A stretch of 9,349 bases of DNA from Chromatiales bacterium. GTDB lineage: Bacteria; Pseudomonadota; Gammaproteobacteria; CAMYNG01. How positions within the stretch are numbered: the stretch's first letter is position 1; each line of letters begins with the position of its first letter. Under the pieces are notes generated by a model. The model was not told the origin of the DNA, searched no databases, and worked only from the letters and a program-made list of their open reading frames with translations. The stretch spans positions 1 through 9,349 of the forward strand of contig JALSIK010000389.1 of NCBI GenBank assembly GCA_026990045.1. Direction: 5' to 3'. A program made the translations under genes and the position numbers. Shown here in pieces: positions 6,175-9,349 of the stretch.

Positions 6175-7086
6175 TCAGACCGCCTCTTGCGCCGGCCACA
6201 GCCAGGCGGCGCCGCGCACCCCGCTGGCGTCCCCGTGCACCGGCGCCAGCAGGCGGGTGTCCACGCGGTCCGAGAACACCCACTCGCCCCAGCGCCGCGG
6301 GACTTCCTCGTACAGGTGGGCCAGCCGGGAGAGGCCGCCGCCCAGCACGATGACGTCCGGGTCCAGCACGTTGATGACCGTGGCCAGGGCCCGGGCCATG
6401 CGGCCGGCATAGCGGTCCAGGGCCGCGGCGGCCAGGGGCTCGCCCGCCGCGGCCCGCTGCGCCACCTCGCGGGCGTCCGCCGCGCTGCCGCCGGCGTCCA
6501 GGTAGTCCCGCAGCAGGCCGGGGCCGGAGAGCCAGGTCTCGATGCAACCGCGCCGGCCGCAGTAGCAGGCCGGTCCGGGCAGCTCGCCGGGCCCGGGCCA
6601 GGGCAGGGGGTTGTGGCCCCATTCGCCGGCGATGGCGTTGGCCCCGGTGAGCACCCGTCCGGCCACCGCGATGCCGCCGCCGGTGCCGGTGCCCACGATG
6701 ACGCCGAAGGCCACCCGCGCGCCCGCCGCGGCCCCGTCGGCGGCCTCGGAGGCGATGAAGCAGTTGGCATCGTTTTCGATGCGCACCGGGCGCCGGAGCC
6801 GGGCCTCCAGGTCGGCCTGCAGCGGCCGGCCGATGAGCCAGGTGGAGTTGGCGTTCTTCACCAGCCCGGTGGCCGGGGAAATGGCGCCGGGGATGCCGAG
6901 ACCCACGCGCGCTCCGCGGCTGCCCGTGGCGGCCTCCGCCTCCTCCACCAGGCGGGCGACGGCCTCCACGGTGGCGGCGTAGTCGCCGCGGGGGGTGTCC
7001 ACGCGCCGGCGGAAGCGCTCGCCGCCGGCGGCGTCCAGCGCCACCGCCTCGATCTTGGTGCCGCCCAGGTCGATGCCGATGCGCAT
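6175..7086 (-). CDS. mak: ROK-family fructokinase / manno(fructo)kinase
   Basis: Cytoplasmic sugar kinase that phosphorylates fructose (and probably mannose) at C6 with ATP. The 303-residue protein shows the N-terminal phosphate loop MRIGIDLGGTKIE (1-13), KNANSTWLIGRP (77-88), the ENDAN motif with catalytic Asp106, GVIVGTGTGGG (128-138), AGEWGHNPLPW (153-163), the ROK zinc site (His158 with Cys174, Cys176 and Cys181 in CYCGRRGCIE), VINVLDPDVIVLGGG (237-251) and the end HGDASGVRGAAWLWP (284-298). Several of these match E. coli Mak (YajF) closely as I remember it, which favours fructokinase over other ROK kinases. The ATG is fixed by the MRIGIDLGGTK start, yet no Shine-Dalgarno sequence precedes it. 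It lies 86 bp after the cupin gene on the same strand and ends at a strong terminator. Confidence 0.92.
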   Translation of the reverse strand: MRIGIDLGGTKIEAVALDAAGGERFRRRVDTPRGDYAATVEAVARLVEEAEAATGSRGARVGLGIPGAISPATGLVKNANSTWLIGRPLQADLEARLRRPVRIENDANCFIASEAADGAAAGARVAFGVIVGTGTGGGIAVAGRVLTGANAIAGEWGHNPLPWPGPGELPGPACYCGRRGCIETWLSGPGLLRDYLDAGGSAADAREVAQRAAAGEPLAAAALDRYAGRMARALATVINVLDPDVIVLGGGLSRLAHLYEEVPRRWGEWVFSDRVDTRLLAPVHGDASGVRGAAWLWPAQEAV

Positions 7087-7172
7087 GTCAACAAAAGGGC
7101 GGCGGGGGGCCGGGGACTGGCGGCTGGGGTGGGTATGGCGTCATCCGCGCGGTCCGGCCGGTTTCCCCATGG

Positions 7173-7565
7173 TCACGGCTCCCGTGGCCCGCGGGGATCG
7201 GGCTCCAGCAGCTCGGTGTCGTCGTGGCTGTAGGGCGGGGTGCAGGCGCACAGGATGTGCAGCGGTTCGTCCCCGGTGTTCTCGATGCAGTGGGCCATGC
7301 CCGGGGCGATGCACACGGTGTCGCCCGGCGCCACGTCGAAGCGGGTGCTGCCCAGGTGCATGCGGCCGCGGCCGCGGGTGACGTGGTAGATCTCCTCGGT
7401 CACCCGGTGGCGGTGGCGCAGGGTGCGGCGGCCGGGTTCCACCACCGCCTCGGCCAGGCTCTGGTGCATGACGGCATGGTGCGACGGATGCATGAGCTCG
7501 CGCACCAGGGAGCCGTCGCGGGTGACGAAGGGAACGAGGTCGCCGTAGCGGGTGTGCGCCTTCAT
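7173..7565 (-). CDS. Single-domain cupin protein
   Basis: A 130-residue cupin with a complete metal site. Motif 1 is HRHRVTEEIYHVTRGRG, giving His51, His53 and Glu57 or Glu58. Motif 2 is GDTVCIAPGMAHCIENTG, giving His92. This is the small beta-barrel group often labelled mannose-6-phosphate isomerase-like (COG0662), most members of which have no proven reaction; substrate and role are unknown. The true start is the ATG at 7563-7565, with GAGGA six bases upstream. The frame is open further but lies over rof there. Its ATG overlaps the rof TGA as ATGA, so the two are probably translationally coupled. A sugar-related role alongside mak is possible but is only a neighbourhood guess. The tail after residue about 112 is acidic and Pro-rich. 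Confidence 0.85.
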   Translation of the reverse strand: MKAHTRYGDLVPFVTRDGSLVRELMHPSHHAVMHQSLAEAVVEPGRRTLRHRHRVTEEIYHVTRGRGRMHLGSTRFDVAPGDTVCIAPGMAHCIENTGDEPLHILCACTPPYSHDDTELLEPDPRGPREP

Positions 7566-7816
7566 GTGCCGTCCTCGTCCAGGCCGTGCAGGGAGCGGAT
7601 GTGGTCCAGGCGGATGCGGCGGGGCTCGCCGCGGTCGGTGTCGGCGATGAGAAACTCCTCGCCGCGGCAGGTCTGCAGGTCGCGCGGGCGCAGCGTCTCC
7701 ACGTGGTCCACCCCGCCGGCGCGCCAGGCCACGCGCAGGCGCTCGCCGTGCATGGCCGCCAGCTCCAGCCGCGAGTAGGTGGCGCAGGGGATGGGGACGT
7801 AGTCGTCTTCCGTCAT
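7562..7816 (-). CDS. rof: Rho-binding antiterminator, Rof family
   Basis: An 84-residue protein matching the Rof (YaeO) family, whose E. coli member binds transcription termination factor Rho and blocks it from engaging RNA. The hallmark N-terminus YVPIPCATYSRLELAAMHG (6-24) parallels E. coli Rof (YxPIxCxxYxxLELAxxH, recalled from memory). The C-terminal part EEFLIADTDRGEPRRIRLDHIRSL (53-76) fits the remaining strands of the small barrel, ending in the RxIRLDxIxSL pattern. Length is typical (E. coli about 84-86). The ATG at 7814-7816 lacks a clear ribosome-binding site. The stop overlaps the cupin start by four bases. It heads the minus-strand rof-cupin-mak run and is divergent from the toxin-antitoxin genes. 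Confidence 0.87.
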   Translation of the reverse strand: MTEDDYVPIPCATYSRLELAAMHGERLRVAWRAGGVDHVETLRPRDLQTCRGEEFLIADTDRGEPRRIRLDHIRSLHGLDEDGT

Positions 7817-7833
7817 GGCGGTACCGCGTGACC

Positions 7834-7839
7834 AGTATA
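7834..7839 (-). promoter_or_regulatory. Candidate -10 box for rof
   Basis: TATACT on the minus strand matches TATAAT at five of six positions. The predicted start near 7827 gives a leader of about 11 bases to the rof ATG. No recognisable -35 lies at 16-18 bases, so this is a partial promoter call. Confidence 0.4.
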
Positions 7840-7884
7840 GCGCGCCTCCGTGAAGACGGTGGTTCCCGGTTGCAGGCCGGTCCC

Positions 7885-7913
7885 GGTTGTCCGGACCGCC
7901 AGTGTGCTAGAAT
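7885..7913 (+). promoter_or_regulatory. Extended -10 promoter of the toxin-antitoxin operon
   Basis: TAGAAT (7908-7913, five of six matches) is preceded by TGC (7905-7907), an extended -10. Possible -35 elements are TTGTCC (7887-7892, 15-base spacer) or GGTTGT (7885-7890, 17-base spacer). The predicted start near 7920 gives a leader of about 22 bases before the antitoxin ATG. Confidence 0.6.
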
Positions 7914-7929
7914 GTGTACATTCAAGTAC
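7910..7929 (+). promoter_or_regulatory. Operator-like repeats at the toxin-antitoxin promoter
   Basis: The inverted repeat GAATGT-GT-ACATTC (7910-7923) overlaps the -10 box and contains the perfect palindrome TGTACA (7915-7920). A second GTAC (7926-7929) sits 10 bp from the first (7916-7919), one helical turn away. This fits cooperative binding of ribbon-helix-helix dimers and autorepression. The binding is inferred. Confidence 0.5.
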
Positions 7930-7942
7930 GCCCATTCGTGAC

Positions 7943-8191
7943 ATGGCCCGCTCCACCACCATGACCATCCGGTTGGACCCGGAACTCAAGGCCCGCCTGG
8001 ACCGGCTGGCGGCGGCGACCCGGCGCAGCCGGTCGTTTCTGGCGGCCGAGGCGGTGCGCGGTTTCGTGGAGCAGAACGAATGGCAGATCGCCGAGATCGA
8101 GGCCGGCCTCCAGGAGGCCGATGCGGGCGACTTCGCCAGCGGGGAAGACGTCTGGCGGGTGCTGGGAAAGTGGGGAGTGAATGGAGATTAA
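7943..8191 (+). CDS. Ribbon-helix-helix (CopG-type) antitoxin
   Basis: An 82-residue antitoxin. The N-terminal ribbon TMTIRLDPELKARLDRLAAA (6-25) and following helix RRSRSFLAAEAVRGFVEQ form the DNA-binding ribbon-helix-helix domain, which should repress its own promoter. The acidic C-terminal half (WQIAEIEAGLQEADAGDFASGEDVWRVL) is the likely toxin-binding part. I start it at ATG 7943. The ATG at 7961 (MTIRLD) is a possible alternative; neither has a good ribosome-binding site. The toxin gene begins inside its last codons (11-bp overlap), the usual antitoxin-first order. The exact family (ParD-like or another CopG-type group) cannot be fixed by eye. Confidence 0.88.
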   Translation: MARSTTMTIRLDPELKARLDRLAAATRRSRSFLAAEAVRGFVEQNEWQIAEIEAGLQEADAGDFASGEDVWRVLGKWGVNGD

Positions 8192-8471
8192 ATGGCTACG
8201 GAAGGCCCTCGAGAACCTCGACGAAGAAGCCAGCTACATCGCGCGTGACAACCCGGCGGCTGCCCGGGACGTGGTGAGGCGGATTCACGAGGCGGTGATG
8301 CGCCTGGCCGACCATCCGGCCCTGGGCCGGGCCGGCCGGGTGCCCGGAACCCGTGAGCTGGTGGTGGCCGGAACCCCATATGTCATTCCCTACCGCGTGC
8401 ACACCCGTGCCCGTCGCATCGAGATCCTGCGCGTGTTTCATGCATCGCGCCGGCCTCCGCGGCGGTGGTAG
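8181..8471 (+). CDS. RelE/ParE superfamily toxin
   Basis: A 96-residue basic toxin of the RelE/ParE fold. The pattern MEIKWLRKALENLDEEASYIARDNPAAARDVV with two N-terminal helices, then LADHPALGRAGRVPGTRELVVAGTPYVIPYRV and RRIEILRVFHASRRPP, is the common ParE-like layout (GRxGRxxGTREL...YVIxYRV...ILRVxHxxRxxP). ParE-type members poison DNA gyrase and RelE-type members cleave mRNA on the ribosome; the sequence here looks closer to ParE, but the target is inferred. The ATG overlaps the antitoxin stop by 11 bp, with GGAG just upstream, so translation is coupled. Its 3' end overlaps the convergent hemW by 34 bp. No key segment appears missing. Confidence 0.9.
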   Translation: MEIKWLRKALENLDEEASYIARDNPAAARDVVRRIHEAVMRLADHPALGRAGRVPGTRELVVAGTPYVIPYRVHTRARRIEILRVFHASRRPPRRW

Positions 8472-9349
8472 GGCCCGGCCGCCGGGCCGTCGCCGGGCAA
8501 AAACAGCGCGGTGAGGTCGTCGAGGAACCGCCGGCCGGTGGCCGTGGGGCGGATCCATTCTCCATCCATATCCAGCCAGCCGCGGGCCCGGGCCTGCTCC
8601 AGCGCGGGCCGGGCGGCGTCCAGGGGCAGGCCGGTGCGTTCCTCGAACAGGGCCGCGGGAAAACCGGCGGCCAGGCGCAGGGCGTTGAGCATGAACTCGA
8701 ACACCAGGTCCCGTGCGGCCACCGTCTCCTCGCCGGCGACGGCGGCCGCGGTGCCGGCCGCGGCCAGGTAGTCGCCGGGATGGCGCACGCGGCGCCGGCG
8801 CACCACGGTGCCGGTGGCGGCGTCGGTGAGCTTGCCGTGGGCGCCGGCGCCCAGGCCCAGGTAGTCGCCGAATTCCCAGTAGTTGCGGTTGTGCCGGCAC
8901 TGGTGCCCGTCGCGGGCGAAGGCGGAGACCTCGTACTGCCCGTAGCCGGCCTGCGCCAGCCGTTCCAGCCCGGCCTCGTGCATGGCCGCCAGCGCGTCCT
9001 CGTCCGGCAGGTCCGGCGGCGGGCTGGCCGCGAACGCGGTGTGGGGCTCGATGGTGAGCTGGTACCAGGACAGGTGCTCCGGCGCCAGCGCCAGCGCCGC
9101 ATCCAGGTCGCGCAGCGCGCCGGCGCGGTCCTGCCCTGGCAGGCCGAACATGAGGTCGAGGTTGACGTTGTCGAAGCCGGCGGCGCGGGCGGCTGCCACC
9201 GCGGCGCGGGCCTGGGCCGCGTCGTGGATGCGGCCCAGGGCGCCGAGCATGCCGTCGTCGAAGCTCTGCACGCCGATGGACAGGCGGTTGACCCCGGCGG
9301 CGCGGAAGGCGGCGAAGCGCCCGGCTTCCGCCGTGCCGGGGTTGGCCTC
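8438..9349 (-). CDS. hemW: Radical SAM heme chaperone HemW, N-terminus cut by window edge
   Basis: HemW (formerly HemN-like, YggW) is a radical SAM protein now regarded as a heme chaperone rather than a coproporphyrinogen dehydrogenase. The window holds the last 303 residues; the N-terminus with the CxxxCxxC iron-sulfur motif lies beyond the right edge. Visible landmarks are EANPGT at the edge, GVNRLSIGVQSF, NVNLDLMFGLPGQ, LSWYQLTIEPHTAF, YGQYEVSAFA, QCRHNRNYWEFGDYLGLGAGAHG and the C-terminal HemW domain ending RFLDDLTALFLP. HemW proteins usually stop near that last motif; here 18 more residues (GDGPAAGPYHRRGGRRDA) follow, the last part of which overlaps the toxin gene. There is no terminator after the stop, which lies inside the toxin reading frame. 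Confidence 0.93.
   Translation of the reverse strand, partial: EANPGTAEAGRFAAFRAAGVNRLSIGVQSFDDGMLGALGRIHDAAQARAAVAAARAAGFDNVNLDLMFGLPGQDRAGALRDLDAALALAPEHLSWYQLTIEPHTAFAASPPPDLPDEDALAAMHEAGLERLAQAGYGQYEVSAFARDGHQCRHNRNYWEFGDYLGLGAGAHGKLTDAATGTVVRRRRVRHPGDYLAAAGTAAAVAGEETVAARDLVFEFMLNALRLAAGFPAALFEERTGLPLDAARPALEQARARGWLDMDGEWIRPTATGRRFLDDLTALFLPGDGPAAGPYHRRGGRRDA
8472..8488. other. G/C-rich hairpin just after the toxin stop
   Basis: GGCCCGG (8472-8478) pairs perfectly with CCGGGCC (8482-8488) around a 3-base loop. It starts one base after the toxin stop codon and lies inside the extra C-terminal tail of hemW. No T-run follows on the plus strand, so termination of the toxin message here is only possible, not shown. 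Confidence 0.4.

Noticed and set aside
6112..7233. Long plus-strand open frame opposite mak (373 codons)
   Set aside because: It is an antisense shadow of the ROK kinase, rich in Gly/Ala/Gln, and crosses the mak terminator.
7566..7925. Extended cupin start upstream of 7565
   Set aside because: The upstream part of this frame lies over rof and the divergent promoter region and shows no domain. The ATGA overlap and GAGGA site support the start at 7565.

Overview
The window (about 70 % G+C by eye) looks like the chromosome of a high-GC gammaproteobacterium. The evidence is the set of gammaproteobacterial families (AsmA, Rof, manno(fructo)kinase of the E. coli Mak type, HemW) and the thiS-thiG-trmB neighbourhood, which I recall from Pseudomonas-like genomes. 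A purple-sulfur or Ectothiorhodospiraceae/Chromatiales-type host is plausible, but this is inference.

Layout. Positions 1-2032 (minus) hold most of an asmA gene that runs off the left edge. Just upstream of it on the same strand lies a tRNA-Gly(CCC) with an encoded CCA and a good promoter. Next on the minus strand is a long-chain acyl-CoA synthetase (2224-4017). It is divergent from a plus-strand run of thiS (4095-4295), thiG (4385-5197) and trmB (about 5323-6051). A hairpin-rich spacer with a 9-base direct repeat (6051-6163) separates trmB from a convergent minus-strand cluster: rof (Rho inhibitor family), a cupin protein coupled to it by an ATGA overlap, and the ROK sugar kinase mak. Divergent from rof is a plus-strand type II toxin-antitoxin pair (ribbon-helix-helix antitoxin, RelE/ParE toxin). 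The toxin gene runs 34 bp into the 3' end of hemW, which is on the minus strand and cut by the right edge.

How the genes work together. ThiS and ThiG are the sulfur carrier and synthase that form the thiazole half of thiamine; TrmB makes m7G46 in tRNA. Rof, the cupin and Mak may form one transcription unit, but nothing here shows they share a pathway. The toxin-antitoxin pair is the only clear accessory element and may have changed the C-terminus of hemW. No CRISPR array, intact insertion sequence, rRNA gene or thiamine (TPP) riboswitch is visible. Most of the window is ordinary housekeeping DNA. The points worth a second look are the toxin/hemW junction, the operator-like repeats of the toxin-antitoxin promoter, the rof-cupin coupling, the structured leader before thiG and the hairpin cluster after trmB. 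I found no clearly new multi-gene system.
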